Shown one piece after another: positions 25,749-35,286 of a DNA stretch of 64,000 nucleotides; within the stretch, counting starts at the first letter, position 1, and each line of letters starts with the position of its first letter. The position numbers and the translations under genes are program-made. This DNA is from Caulobacteraceae bacterium UBA3198. Lineage in GTDB: Bacteria; Pseudomonadota; Alphaproteobacteria; Caulobacterales; Caulobacteraceae. Where the stretch lies: positions 1-64,000 of the forward strand of contig DEWY01000009.1 of NCBI GenBank assembly GCA_002363865.1, given 5' to 3'. The notes under the pieces are model-generated. The model made no database searches and had not been told where the DNA came from. It saw only the letters and a program-made list of their open reading frames with translations.

Positions 25749-27128
25749 CTAGATCCCGTCGCGGGGGACCGCGCGGACGCGCAGGCGCTCCATGGCGTCG
25801 ATGGCGATCAGGGTGAAGGAGCGCAGGCCTTCCTCGGCGAAGACGTCGAGGGCCGCCTGCAGGGCGAGCGCCGCCGAGGCGCGTTCGCCGCGATCCTTGC
25901 CGGTGATGTCCAGGCGCGCCTCATAGATGCGCGCCAGATTGACCTGGGCCAGCGCCCAGCTGACCGGATCGACGCCGGCCCGACGATGAGCCAGTTCGAT
26001 CTTGAAGGCCGCTTCGGCCGCATCCAGGACCGCCAGGTCCCCCGACAGCTCCGCCGACCGTGCCAGGCACAGGGCGCGGCCGTTGGAAGCCTCGGCCCGC
26101 AGGGCGAGCGCCGGCGCATCGGCCAGGACAAGGCCTGCCCGCTCATAGCAGGTCACGGCCTGTTCGAAGGCCCGCTCGCCGGCGGTGGCCTCGCCCAGGA
26201 TCTGCAGGGCCAGGCCCAGGGCCGCCTGCATCCGGGCCCAGTCCAGGGGGCTGTGATCGCGGGCCATGTCTTCGACCACGTCGGCGAGACAGGTGACGGC
26301 TTCCAGGATCTGCTCGATATCGCCGCTGACCTCGCCCATCAGGGCCAGGATCTGACCACGCAGGGCCGCGGCCCGGGCGTGCGCCAGGGGCTCGTAGGCG
26401 CCGTCCAGCCCATCGGCCACATCGGCGGCCTCGTTGAGCGCCATCTGCAGGATGTCAGGGTCCTTCAGCCGGGCGCCCCAGCCGGCCAGCATGTCGGCGC
26501 GCAGGGTGCGGGCCTCGGCGATCAGCAGATGGGCGGCAGAGCAGCGGCGGGTCAGGGCCTGGAGGGCGGCGATGGGGGCGGAGAACCGGGCGGCGGTGAC
26601 CCGCGCGGCTTGGGCGTCGCCCAGGCTCATGCGGCGACGCCCTTCAATCAGAGCCAGGCCGACTTCGGCCAGGGGCGCGGCAAGCCCGCCCCGGGCGGCC
26701 TCGCGGGCTTCACGGAAGGCGATCTCGGCGGCGGCGTTCAGCCCCTCCTCGCCGAACAGCTCGGCGCCGAGCAGGGCGCAGAAGGCCTGTTCACAGCGGG
26801 CGCGGGCCCAGCCGTCGGGACGGCGATCGCGATCAAAGGCGGTGGCGGCGGCCTCGGCCTGGGCGGCGGCCTTGCGCAGGGTGGCGGCGTCGCCCGAGCG
26901 GCGGGCCACCTCGCGCCAGACGATGGCGGCTTCCAGACGGCGTTGCGGCTTGTCCTTGGCGCTGATGCGGCCGGCGGCGACATCGGCGGCCTTGCCTTCG
27001 TTGCGCAGCAGGGAGAGGTCGAGCAGCTCCAGCAGGGCGGAGTCGCCCCCGGCCAGACCATCCCGCGCCGGACGCCAGCCCCCCTGAGCGCCAAAGATCC
27101 GCTTCAATTCCCGGCCGAACTCAAACAT
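25749..27128 (-). CDS. TPR-like helical protein, conserved hypothetical
   Basis: 459 residues from MFEFGRELKRIFGA, which has GGAG 9 bases upstream; an ATG 7 codons earlier is possible. The N-terminal amphipathic stretch is followed by antiparallel helical repeats of TPR character (for example WARMQAALGLALQILGEATAGERAFEQAVTCYERA, seen here as ALGLALQILGEA and AFEQAVTCYERA). No membrane helix or enzyme motif. It is monocistronic, with a TTAA-N7-TTAA box about 90 bp upstream. A scaffold or adaptor role is the natural guess for a TPR protein. Confidence 0.72.
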   Translation of the reverse strand: MFEFGRELKRIFGAQGGWRPARDGLAGGDSALLELLDLSLLRNEGKAADVAAGRISAKDKPQRRLEAAIVWREVARRSGDAATLRKAAAQAEAAATAFDRDRRPDGWARARCEQAFCALLGAELFGEEGLNAAAEIAFREAREAARGGLAAPLAEVGLALIEGRRRMSLGDAQAARVTAARFSAPIAALQALTRRCSAAHLLIAEARTLRADMLAGWGARLKDPDILQMALNEAADVADGLDGAYEPLAHARAAALRGQILALMGEVSGDIEQILEAVTCLADVVEDMARDHSPLDWARMQAALGLALQILGEATAGERAFEQAVTCYERAGLVLADAPALALRAEASNGRALCLARSAELSGDLAVLDAAEAAFKIELAHRRAGVDPVSWALAQVNLARIYEARLDITGKDRGERASAALALQAALDVFAEEGLRSFTLIAIDAMERLRVRAVPRDGI

Positions 27129-27216
27129 GCCGTGGCGCTCCGTCGTCATCAGAGTCCCGCGGCGGGACGCCCCGCGCGGATTCAGGTGAGACAGAGCAAA
27201 GCCGGAGCCGCGGCGA

Positions 27217-27231
27217 TTAACAAGTGATTAA
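27217..27231. promoter_or_regulatory. Possible CtrA-binding box (TTAA-N7-TTAA)
   Basis: TTAACAAGTGATTAA is an exact TTAA-N7-TTAA match, the consensus recognised by the cell-cycle regulator CtrA in Caulobacterales. It lies about 90 bp upstream of the minus-strand TPR-like gene, and further TTAA half-sites follow at 27245 and 27265. The neighbourhood is unusually AT-rich for this genome. Confidence 0.5.
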
Positions 27232-27330
27232 CTTTTGAACATGGTTAACGGAACCTTGTCGCCGTTAAGCAAAACGACCCATTTTCCCGCCCTATTCAAT
27301 GCTGGCGCACGGGCTTTGCGGGGCGTCGTT

Positions 27331-28065
27331 TCAGCTGAAAATTGCGCTGAGTTCCTCAGAGTTCAGGATACGCCATTCGCCGGGCGCCAGATCCTGCGGC
27401 AGGAAGAGCCCGCCGATCTGGTCCCGGTGCAGGGACTCCACATGATTGCCAACGGCGGCGAACATGCGACGGACCTGATGATAGCGCCCCTCGGTGATGG
27501 TCAGGCGGGCCTCGGTGTCCGACAGGGGCTCCAGGATGGCGGGCGCGAGGGGCTCGCTCTCGGACTCCAGCATGAGGGACCCGGCGGCGAACACGGCCGC
27601 CTCGTCGCCGCGCAGGGGTCGGGCGAGCTTCGCCACATAGCGCTTGGCCACGTGACTGCGGGGCGCGATGACCCGGTGCAGCAACGGTCCGTCGTCGGTG
27701 ATCAGCAGGAGCCCTGTGGTGTCCAGGTCCAGACGGCCGATGGTGGAGAGGCCGGGCATCCGCGCCCGCCAGCGCCGGGGCAGAAGCTCATAGACGCTGC
27801 GGCCGGGCTCCCGGTGGGAGCAGACCACGCCGAGCGGCTTGTGCATCAGCAGGGTCAGGGGGGCGGGCGGATCCACCGGCGCGCCTTCGATGGTCATGCG
27901 CTCGGGCAGGTCCGGGACCACGGGAATCTTCTGGCCGCCGTCGCTGAGGGCTGCGCCGTCGAACACCACCGCGCCCTTGCGCAGAAGACCCTGGACCTCG
28001 CGGCGCGATCCATAGCCCAGATTGGCCAACAGGCGATCGAGCCTGGCCATCGGGACCTTGCTCAC
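27331..28065 (-). CDS. Pseudouridine synthase, RsuA/RluB/E/F family
   Basis: 244 residues. An N-terminal S4 RNA-binding domain (MARLDRLLANLGYGSRREVQ) is followed by the catalytic domain with IGRLDLDTTGLLL, whose first Asp after RL is the catalytic residue, and EGRYHQVRRMFAAVGN. The family modifies rRNA; MHKPLGVVCSHRE and the length favour RsuA, which acts on 16S rRNA U516, but RluE/F cannot be excluded. The ATG overlaps the stop of the upstream methyltransferase gene, so the two rRNA-modifying enzymes are co-translated. Confidence 0.88.
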   Translation of the reverse strand: MSKVPMARLDRLLANLGYGSRREVQGLLRKGAVVFDGAALSDGGQKIPVVPDLPERMTIEGAPVDPPAPLTLLMHKPLGVVCSHREPGRSVYELLPRRWRARMPGLSTIGRLDLDTTGLLLITDDGPLLHRVIAPRSHVAKRYVAKLARPLRGDEAAVFAAGSLMLESESEPLAPAILEPLSDTEARLTITEGRYHQVRRMFAAVGNHVESLHRDQIGGLFLPQDLAPGEWRILNSEELSAIFS

Positions 28066-28970
28066 CGCCGGGCCTCATAGAGCTTGTAGCCGCCCTCCTC
28101 GGCCAGCAGCTTGACCTTGGCGCCGAAGCTGTCGGCCAGGGGCCGCTCATAGGGCAGGTGCCGGTTGGCGACCATCAGGAGCTTGCCGCCGTGGCGCAGC
28201 ACCCCGGCGGCCTGGGCGATGAAGGCCGCGCCCAGGGCCCGGTCCTCGGCCCCTCCGTCGTGGAAGGGCGGGTTCATGACCACGAAATCCAGATCGCTCA
28301 AGCCCAGGCCGCCCTGGCGGATATCGGCCCAGACCACCTGCGCCCGGGGATCATTCACATTGCGCGTCGCGCACGCCACGGCCCGGCGGTCGATGTCGAT
28401 CAGGGTCAGTCGTGTGACCGCCGCAGACGCCAGCACCCCGTGGGCCAGATAGCCGAGGCCACAGCCGAAGTCGGCGCCGACGCCGGCCTGGGGCGGCAGG
28501 CGGCCAAGCAGCAGGGCGGTGCCAGGATCGATCCGGTCCCAGCTGAAGATTCCCGGCTGGGTCCAGAGGCCGAGATCGGGGGACAGACGCGGGGCGCCGG
28601 CCGCCAGGGCCTCGGCCAGATCTGGCTCGGCGGGCCGGACGACCTCGCAGATGCGGTGGTGACGCCGGGCGTCCTCGGCCACCTCCAGCCCGAAGGCCTT
28701 GAGCTCCTTGGCCAGACGCGAGCCGCCCTTGGCCTTGGGCGCCAGGACCGTCATCCCCCCGCCGACCTTCAGGGCGCGCAGGCCCTGGGCCAGGACGTAG
28801 CGCCGCTCCACCGTCCCGGGAGGGGCCAGGATGGTGATGGCGTGCAGGGACTGATCGGCCTGAGCCTCCAGGGCCTGGGATCCCGGGATCAGCGGCGAGA
28901 ACTGGACTGCGCCGGCCGCCGGCTCGACCAGTTCCCGCGGCGGCAGGCCGTAGAGCCCCTCGTCCGACAT
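28062..28970 (-). CDS. RsmC/RlmG-type class I methyltransferase
   Basis: 302 residues. The N-terminal half is a degenerate duplicate domain. The C-terminal half has the SAM-binding motif ADFGCGLGYLAHGV, LIDIDRRAVACA and the catalytic NPPFHDGG, typical of N2-guanine methyltransferases of the RsmC/RlmG group acting on rRNA. It is tightly packed between prfC (3-bp gap) and the pseudouridine synthase (4-bp overlap), giving a translation-related operon. Confidence 0.87.
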   Translation of the reverse strand: MSDEGLYGLPPRELVEPAAGAVQFSPLIPGSQALEAQADQSLHAITILAPPGTVERRYVLAQGLRALKVGGGMTVLAPKAKGGSRLAKELKAFGLEVAEDARRHHRICEVVRPAEPDLAEALAAGAPRLSPDLGLWTQPGIFSWDRIDPGTALLLGRLPPQAGVGADFGCGLGYLAHGVLASAAVTRLTLIDIDRRAVACATRNVNDPRAQVVWADIRQGGLGLSDLDFVVMNPPFHDGGAEDRALGAAFIAQAAGVLRHGGKLLMVANRHLPYERPLADSFGAKVKLLAEEGGYKLYEARR

Positions 28971-28973
28971 GGC

Positions 28974-30569
28974 TTAGGCCCGTTCCTTGGAGCGCTCGAA
29001 GCGGACCTTGGGATAGCGCTCGGCCACATAGCCGATCTCCCAGGTCGACTTGGCCAGGAAGACCGGCTGTTCGTCGATATCGCTGGCCATGGCGCCGCGA
29101 TGCTTGCCGGCGAAGTCCTCCACATCGACCTTCTCGCCGCCCAGCCAGCGGGCCTCGGCATAGGGGGCCGGCTCGAAGGCCACTTCCAACTGGTATTCGT
29201 TGGCCAGGCGGTCGGCCATGACCTCGAACTGCAGCTGGCCGACGGCGCCGACGATGAAGTCGGCCCCGATATTGGGGCGGAAGAGCTGAGTGACGCCCTC
29301 CTCGGCCAGGCCTTCCAGGGCTTTCTTCAGGTGCTTGGCCTTGAGCGGATCTTTGACCCGCACCCGCTGCAGGATTTCCGGGGCGAAGTTGGGCAGGCCG
29401 GCGAAGCGCAGGGTCCCGGTCTCCGACAGGCTGTCGCCCACCCGCAGGACCCCGTGGTTGGGAATGCCGATGACGTCGCCGGCGAAGGCTTCCTCAGCCA
29501 GCTCACGGTCCGAGGCGAAGAACATGATCGGCGAATTGACCGACAGCTGCCGACCGGTGTTCTGGACCTTCAGCTTCATGCCGCGGGTAAACCGGCCCGA
29601 GGTCAGGCGCAGGAAGGCCACCCGGTCGCGGTGATTGGGGTCCATGTTCGCCTGGATCTTGAAGACGAAGCCTGAGACCTCCCTGTCGCCCGGGGCCACA
29701 TGGATGGTTTCGCCGTTGCGCAGGGCCGGCACCGTCGTGGGCGGCGGCGCATAGGCCCCGAGGCCCTCCAGCAGCTCGGCGACCCCGAACTTGCGCAGGG
29801 CCGAGCCGAAGAAGACGGGCGTCATATGGCCTTCCAGGAAGGACTGCGGATCGAAGGGCTTGGAGGCCTCCTGCACCAGCATGGAGCCCTCCTCCACCTC
29901 GGCCTGTTCGTCGGGGTCGAGATAGGAGACCACCGCGTTGGACTTGAAGGCGATCGGATCGGGGTGCCCGTCGTCGTCGGCTGTCTTCTTGGCGAAGGGA
30001 AGGAAACGGTTGCGGCGGAGATCCACCATGCCCTTGAACCGCCCACCCGAGCCTGCCGGCCAGTAGAGCGGCGCAGGGTCCAGAGCCAGCTTGGTGGAGA
30101 TCTCATCCAGCAGCTCGAAGGGGTCCTGGGCCTCGCGGTCCATCTTGTTGATGAAGGTGACGATGGGAATGTCGCGCAGGCGGCAGACCTCGAACAGCTT
30201 CAGGGTCTGCGGCTCGATCCCCTTGGCGGCGTCCAGCACCATGACCGCAGCGTCGGCGGCCGTCAGGGTGCGATAGGTGTCTTCGGAGAAGTCCTCGTGA
30301 CCCGGGGTGTCGAGCAGGTTGAACATCAGACCTTCGTGGTCGAAGGTCATCACCGAGGCCGAGACGGAGATGCCCCGCTCGCGCTCGATCTTCATCCAGT
30401 CCGAACGGGTGCGGCGGTTCTCGCCGCGGGCGCGGACCTGGCCGGCCGCACGGATCGCCCCGCCGGCCAGCAGCAGGTTTTCCGTCAGCGTGGTCTTGCC
30501 GGCGTCCGGGTGGGAAATGATCGCGAAGGTGCGGCGGCGCGCGGCCTGGGCGGCGGGAGATTGAGTCAT
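28974..30569 (-). CDS. prfC: Peptide chain release factor 3
   Basis: 531 residues, the usual length for RF3. GTPase motifs: ISHPDAGKTTLTE (G1), ERERGISVSASVM (G2), DTPGHEDFSEDT (G3) and FINKMDREA (G4). The RF3-type effector region and C-terminal LFRPNIGADFIVGAVGQLQFEV follow. It recycles RF1/RF2 from the ribosome using GTP. It heads an operon with two rRNA-modifying enzymes. Confidence 0.96.
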   Translation of the reverse strand: MTQSPAAQAARRRTFAIISHPDAGKTTLTENLLLAGGAIRAAGQVRARGENRRTRSDWMKIERERGISVSASVMTFDHEGLMFNLLDTPGHEDFSEDTYRTLTAADAAVMVLDAAKGIEPQTLKLFEVCRLRDIPIVTFINKMDREAQDPFELLDEISTKLALDPAPLYWPAGSGGRFKGMVDLRRNRFLPFAKKTADDDGHPDPIAFKSNAVVSYLDPDEQAEVEEGSMLVQEASKPFDPQSFLEGHMTPVFFGSALRKFGVAELLEGLGAYAPPPTTVPALRNGETIHVAPGDREVSGFVFKIQANMDPNHRDRVAFLRLTSGRFTRGMKLKVQNTGRQLSVNSPIMFFASDRELAEEAFAGDVIGIPNHGVLRVGDSLSETGTLRFAGLPNFAPEILQRVRVKDPLKAKHLKKALEGLAEEGVTQLFRPNIGADFIVGAVGQLQFEVMADRLANEYQLEVAFEPAPYAEARWLGGEKVDVEDFAGKHRGAMASDIDEQPVFLAKSTWEIGYVAERYPKVRFERSKERA

Positions 30570-30627
30570 GGGCTCGCGTTAGCGCGCGCGGCCCTCAGAC
30601 GCAAACGGCGCGCGCCTCAGACCACCC

Positions 30628-31008
30628 TCAGGCCGCCAGCCGCCGCCACACCTGGCGGTCGCAGGCCAGCATGTCGAGTGCGCCTTCTTCCTGGCGGACC
30701 TTGAGATCCTCAAGCGCGGCCTGGCCAAGTTCGGCGAAGCGGATGGTCACGTCTTCCGGGTCAGCCTCGAAGCTCGGGACCACGAACAGGGCGCCGGTGA
30801 TGGTCGGCGCCTTGGCCTGGATCAGGGCCGCCAGCCGCCGGGCGCGGTTGGGGCGCTCGATGTGCAGCAACGGCGTCTCGGCATAAAGTTCCTGGCCCAT
30901 ACGCATGATCGACGGGAAGGACAGCGCCCGAAACCGATCAGCCATCAAGCGCGGCGTCAGCTTCATCTCGGCGAGATCGAGGACCACGTCGTTCATGAGG
31001 AAAAGCAT
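30628..31008 (-). CDS. Small conserved hypothetical protein
   Basis: 126 residues from ATG 31008; an in-frame ATG at 30996 (MNDVVLDLAEMKLTP) is an alternative and may be the true start. Soluble, mixed alpha-beta, with FRALSFPSIMRMGQELYAE and a short acidic middle. I do not recognise the family. Its codon use matches its neighbours. It lies alone between prfC and the DUF1491 gene. Confidence 0.68.
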   Translation of the reverse strand: MLFLMNDVVLDLAEMKLTPRLMADRFRALSFPSIMRMGQELYAETPLLHIERPNRARRLAALIQAKAPTITGALFVVPSFEADPEDVTIRFAELGQAALEDLKVRQEEGALDMLACDRQVWRRLAA

Positions 31009-31106
31009 CACCGTACGCCTGCACTGTTCGGGGGAAGGCGCATCCTGCCCCAGCCCGGCTTTCGGTTCGGTGGACGAAAGGGGTTAACGGCGCGGCAAGC
31101 CTGTCG

Positions 31107-31439
31107 TCACCCCTCCTCCACCGGCTCGGTGAGGAAGTGGCGGCCCTGCTTGTCCTCGACCTCGACGACCCAGATGTCGGGGTCGATGCGGGCGGCGCGG
31201 GCGATATAGGCGTCCACTTCCGGCTCCTCGGTGGCCATGGTCGGGCGCATCCAGATGCGTTCGCCGTCGCCGCGGGTGGCTTCAGCATAGAGGCGCACGG
31301 TCTTGTCCGACAGGTTCACGGCCTTGACCAGGACGGCGCCGGCCCGCGCATCGCCCTTACGCGCCACCACCCCGAAGCCGCCAGAAAGCTCGGCCCGTCG
31401 GATGAGGGCCGCGGCCCAGACGTCCGTCGACAGGATCAT
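31107..31439 (-). CDS. DUF1491-family protein
   Basis: 110 residues. The sequence (VWAAALIRRAELSGGF, GDARAGAVLVKA, GERIWMRPTM, EPEVDAYIARAARIDPDIWV, WVVEVEDKQGRHFL) matches the DUF1491 pattern as I know it from alphaproteobacteria. It is cytosolic, with no catalytic motif identified and function unknown. Confidence 0.82.
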   Translation of the reverse strand: MILSTDVWAAALIRRAELSGGFGVVARKGDARAGAVLVKAVNLSDKTVRLYAEATRGDGERIWMRPTMATEEPEVDAYIARAARIDPDIWVVEVEDKQGRHFLTEPVEEG

Positions 31440-31587
31440 GTCGGTCCCTCCCTTGCGAGCGCTTGCTTAGGGCACGGCTCGCAGGTGGCCGCAAGTCGGG
31501 GGCGGCCGGGCTGGAAAACGCCAGCCGCTAACCGAACGACAACGGCTGTCGCGCCAGAGTGGGTCAAAGGCCGCAGAGCCGCAAAGC

Positions 31588-32508
31588 ATGAAACGGGTTG
31601 GACGCATGACGATCAGGCGCGACACCGCGCGACGTCAGGCGGTTCGGTGGGTGGTGTCTATGGCCGCGGCGGGATGGCTCGCAGCGCCCCTGGCCGCGCT
31701 CGCCGGACCCCTGGACCTCTATGTCGAGCGCACCGCCATGGCCGCAGCCGACCTGCGGTGCGGCTTCTTCAACTCCGAACTGCGCGCCGCCCTGGAGGCG
31801 GGCCGCATACAGACCCGCAACGCCGCCCTGCGTGGCGGCGCCAGCGCCGACGACCTCTCCCGGGCCGACGCCCGGGCCCTGTCCTCGGCCAAGACCGTGG
31901 TCTGCGACTCCGAGGCGGTGGCCGCCGCAGCGGCGCATGTCCGCAACGCCTTCGCCGGCTTCGCCAAGCTGCGTCAGATCACCTATCCCGGCGAGACCGC
32001 CGACTGGCGGGCCGACCGCACCTCAAGCGCCGAGGTCCACCGCTGGCGCCTGGCCCAGCAGACCGACTTCGCCGGCGGCCAGATGGTGTTTGGCCTGGCC
32101 GGCCGCGACACCCGGCCCGTGCTGCTGGCGCTCGCCAGCTTCGCCGACGGACAGGCCCCCTTCGGCGCGCGCCTGGTGCTGCGCGACAGCTCCCGGGCGA
32201 GCCAGCCCTATCTCGATCTGCGGGGGGACCTCGACCTCTCCCGACGCATGCCCCCGGCCGGCGCCCGGCGCAGCTATGCCGCCGAGGCCCGCAGCAAGGC
32301 CGGCCTCGATCTGCGGCCTGAGACTATGGGCGCGGGCTGGGCGTTCCGGTTTCCCGCCGAGGCCGCCGAACGCCTGGCGACCCTGCATCCGCGGGAGGCC
32401 GTAGCGGTGGAGTTCCTGTTCAGCGAAGGCGCCCCGGTGCGGCGGGTCTATGTGGAGGTGGGCGACTTCGCCGTCGGCCATGCCTTCCTGCGGATGGCGG
32501 CTCGCTAG
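31588..32508 (+). CDS. Exported protein of unknown function
   Basis: 306 residues. A basic N-terminus and a hydrophobic stretch (VVSMAAAGWLAAPLAALAG) form a signal peptide. Two Cys (DLRCGFFNSE and TVVCDSEAV) may pair in the periplasm. The N-terminal third is helical; the remainder looks like a beta-rich domain with repeated charged strands (YLDLRGDLDLSRRM, VAVEFLFSEG). No known family was recognised. It is divergent from the DUF1491 gene and convergent with the DivJ-like kinase gene, ending 4 bp before the latter's stop. Confidence 0.75.
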   Translation: MKRVGRMTIRRDTARRQAVRWVVSMAAAGWLAAPLAALAGPLDLYVERTAMAAADLRCGFFNSELRAALEAGRIQTRNAALRGGASADDLSRADARALSSAKTVVCDSEAVAAAAAHVRNAFAGFAKLRQITYPGETADWRADRTSSAEVHRWRLAQQTDFAGGQMVFGLAGRDTRPVLLALASFADGQAPFGARLVLRDSSRASQPYLDLRGDLDLSRRMPPAGARRSYAAEARSKAGLDLRPETMGAGWAFRFPAEAAERLATLHPREAVAVEFLFSEGAPVRRVYVEVGDFAVGHAFLRMAAR

Positions 32509-32512
32509 AGCC

Positions 32513-34186
32513 TTAGGAAACCGGGGCCTCGGCCGGCTCCTGGCGGGGGGCCGACTCAGCCCCTGACGGCGCGCTCGGCGGCAGCAGGACCGGCATGCGG
32601 ACGGTCACGGTGGTGCCCTCGCCCACAGCGCTTTCCAGGATCATTTCGCCCCCGTGCAGTTCGGCGAAGCTGCGGACCAGGGACAGGCCAAGGCCCGTGC
32701 CCGCCGCCCGCCGCTCGGCGTCGCCGGCTTGTTCATAGGGCCGCCCCACCCTGGCGAGGTCTTCGGGACTCATGCCCATGCCGGTGTCGGCGACCACCAG
32801 CTCCATCAGGCCGCCGACGGCCTGCAGGCCCACGGTGACGGCCCCGTTGCGTGGGGTGAACTTCAGGGCGTTGGAAACCAGATTCAGGGCGATCTGTTTC
32901 AGCGCCCGGCGGTCGGCGTCGATCTCCAGGGGCTCGCGGGGCAGGACACCGCGCAGCTGCACGCCGGCCCGGTCGGCCTGGCCGCGCATGAGCCGCAGGA
33001 CAGCATTGACCGCCTCGCGGCCATCAAATTCCTCGCGGCTGAGTTCGAACCGCTCCGCCTCGATCTTCGACATGTCGAGCACGTCGTTGATGAGGTCCAG
33101 CAGATGGCGGCCGGACTCGTGGATCAGCTCGGCATACTCGCCGTAGCGATCAGGCAAGGGACCAAACAGCCGCGAACGCATGATGTCGGAAAAGCCCATG
33201 ATGGCGTTCAAGGGCGTGCGCAGTTCGTGGCTCATATTGGCCAGGAAGCGGGACTTGCCGGTGTTCTGCGCCTCGGCCTCGCCGCGGGCGGCCTCGAGCT
33301 CGGCCTCCTGATCGCGCCGGGCCCGGCCGTCGGCGAGGATGGCCACCATGCGGGCCGAGCGGCCCCGTCGAAGACGGACCTCAAGCCAGCCGTCGGGGTC
33401 CGAGGCCGGCGCAAAGCTCAGCTCGGCCCGCCCGTCGCGCAGGGCCACCTGGAACCCCCGGGCGAGGTCGTGACGGCATTGGGGCAGGCCCAGATCAAAG
33501 AACGCCCGGCCGGCCAGATCCGCCCCGGCCAGGGGCTGGCCATAGGCGCCGGCGATGCGCCCATCGGGCAGCAGGTCGAGCAGCTGGGTGGGTTGTTCGG
33601 CGAGCAGGCGTTGCAGTCGCCCCTGGGCGATGGCCCCGCGGCGCTCGCCGTGGTCAATGCGCCGAAGCAGGCTGACGACCCCGAGGGCCAGACCGCCCAC
33701 CGTCGTCACCAAGGCGACGGCCTGCAGGGTCAGCGACCCCGGGACCGCGGCCGCGGCCGCGGGGGTTCCGCCCAGAAGGCTGACCAGAAGGCCCAATCCC
33801 AACAGGCCCAGGGCCACGGCGCCCGCTGCGGCGGCGCTACGGGTGCGTCCATCCAGCAGGGTCGCCGCCAGGGGCGCCAGACACCAGGCGCCGAGCGGCC
33901 CTAGAGCGCCCCCGCCCAGCAGCATGGCCAGGCCAGGTCCAAGGGCCCAAGCCGCCAGGCGCAGCCCCCCGCCCGACGACCGACCGGCCAGGGACAGCGC
34001 CACATCCACCAGGGCCGGGAGTCCGCCCAGCATCAGAATGGCCGCGGCGTCGGGCCCGACGCCGCCACGCGCCAGCATGATGACGGCCCCGATGACGACC
34101 ACCGTCCCCCAACCGGCGCTCCACCAGAAGGCCTCCGCCGAGGGGGCGGCCGAACCTCGGGTGAGGTTTTCGGAGGTGGCATCCAT
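32513..34186 (-). CDS. divJ: Membrane histidine kinase, DivJ-like
   Basis: 557 residues from MDATSENLTRG. About six membrane helices in residues 20-185 precede a short PAS-like region, the H-box FLANMSHELRTPLNAIMGFSDIM (H320; written here as NMSHELRTPLNAIMG) and an ATPase domain with NLVSNALKFTPRN, DTGMGMSPED and GTGLGLSLV. Length, topology and the divergent neighbouring soluble kinase recall Caulobacter DivJ, the polar kinase for DivK and PleD, and the kinase gene beside it. The assignment is from memory of that locus; a PleC/DivJ-family paralogue is the alternative. No receiver domain. Confidence 0.75.
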   Translation of the reverse strand: MDATSENLTRGSAAPSAEAFWWSAGWGTVVVIGAVIMLARGGVGPDAAAILMLGGLPALVDVALSLAGRSSGGGLRLAAWALGPGLAMLLGGGALGPLGAWCLAPLAATLLDGRTRSAAAAGAVALGLLGLGLLVSLLGGTPAAAAAVPGSLTLQAVALVTTVGGLALGVVSLLRRIDHGERRGAIAQGRLQRLLAEQPTQLLDLLPDGRIAGAYGQPLAGADLAGRAFFDLGLPQCRHDLARGFQVALRDGRAELSFAPASDPDGWLEVRLRRGRSARMVAILADGRARRDQEAELEAARGEAEAQNTGKSRFLANMSHELRTPLNAIMGFSDIMRSRLFGPLPDRYGEYAELIHESGRHLLDLINDVLDMSKIEAERFELSREEFDGREAVNAVLRLMRGQADRAGVQLRGVLPREPLEIDADRRALKQIALNLVSNALKFTPRNGAVTVGLQAVGGLMELVVADTGMGMSPEDLARVGRPYEQAGDAERRAAGTGLGLSLVRSFAELHGGEMILESAVGEGTTVTVRMPVLLPPSAPSGAESAPRQEPAEAPVS

Positions 34187-34411
34187 GGGAATTTGCGGTC
34201 GCAGTCTGGCTCTCACGGAGCGGAATCGCTCGGTATCAACGCATGACACTAGCGCTCGCTCCGACCTCTAGCGAGCCTGCTCGCCCCCTGCGCGATGGTC
34301 ACGGGGTCGCAGCCTGCCCATTGTGGTCGCTGAGCCGCGGGAAACCATTTCGTAAGCCCCCCGCCCCCAGTCTGGTCGACCACCATTCTCCGACCCCATG
34401 AGCCCATCCCC

Positions 34412-35224
34412 ATGGCAGATGCGGCCGCCCGTCGCGCTTCTCCGCCGTCCGACCCTGACCCCGTGGCGGCTGCAGCCGCCCGTCGGCAGGCCCGACGCGC
34501 CGCGCACAGACGCCTGGAGGCCAGGGCCGAGGAGCACCGGCGGTCCTTCCTGCGGATGGTCAGCCACGAGCTGCGCACCCCGCTGAACTCGATCCTGGGC
34601 TTTTCCGAACTGATCGAGGCCGAGATCTACGGTCCCCTGGGGGCGCCGGAATACAAGGAATACGCCGCCCTGATCCGCGACAGCGGCCAAAAACTGCTGG
34701 CGCTCGCCAACCAGGTCCTGGAGATCGCCCGGCTGGAAAGCGGGACCGCCGACCTCGCCGCCCGCCGCGAACCGCTGGACCATGTGCTGGACGACGTCCT
34801 GGACGGCCTGGCCGAAGATATCCGCGTCCGCCGCGCCGATGTGATCGTGGCCGACCAGGGGGCGCTGCCCGACGTCATGGCAGATCCCAAGGGCGTCCGC
34901 ACCGCCCTGGCCGCACTGATCTCCAACGCCCTGATCTATGGGCCTGAAGGGGGTGTCGTTCGGATCAGCGCCGTGCAGCACGACGATGGGGTCACCTTGA
35001 CCCTCACCGACCAGGGCCCTGGCGTGGCGTCCCAGGACATCCCCCGGCTCCTGCGGCCCTTCGAGCAGGGGGAGAACGCCTTGATCCGTCGGGGTGAAGG
35101 CGCAGGGCTTGGCCTGCCGCTCGCCTACATGCTTTTCAGGGGCATGGGCGGCGCCCTGGCCCTAGGTCCGGGGCCGGCGGGTGGGCTGCAGGTCGTGGTG
35201 CGGCTCGTCGCGCCACCGGGCTGA
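34412..35224 (+). CDS. Soluble histidine kinase
   Basis: 270 residues, no membrane segment. An Ala/Arg-rich helical N-terminus leads straight into the HisKA box FLRMVSHELRTPLNSILGF (H52). The ATPase domain is somewhat reduced: ALISNALIYG, LTDQGPGVAS and GEGAGLGLPLAYM. It lacks any recognisable sensor domain. It is divergent from the DivJ-like kinase (225-bp shared upstream region), so the two may be co-regulated or act together on a common receiver. Confidence 0.83.
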   Translation: MADAAARRASPPSDPDPVAAAAARRQARRAAHRRLEARAEEHRRSFLRMVSHELRTPLNSILGFSELIEAEIYGPLGAPEYKEYAALIRDSGQKLLALANQVLEIARLESGTADLAARREPLDHVLDDVLDGLAEDIRVRRADVIVADQGALPDVMADPKGVRTALAALISNALIYGPEGGVVRISAVQHDDGVTLTLTDQGPGVASQDIPRLLRPFEQGENALIRRGEGAGLGLPLAYMLFRGMGGALALGPGPAGGLQVVVRLVAPPG

Positions 35225-35286
35225 GCGCCGGTTCGGCCATCTGCCGCGTTGCGCCCTGGCGTCGGGGGGCTTAAGTGCGAGGCCAG

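Noticed and set aside
31137..32321. 394-codon plus-strand frame opposite DUF1491 and overlapping the exported protein
   Set aside because: Composition is Arg/Pro/Gly-heavy; the overlapping frames give a recognisable DUF1491 protein and a clean signal peptide, so this is a shadow.
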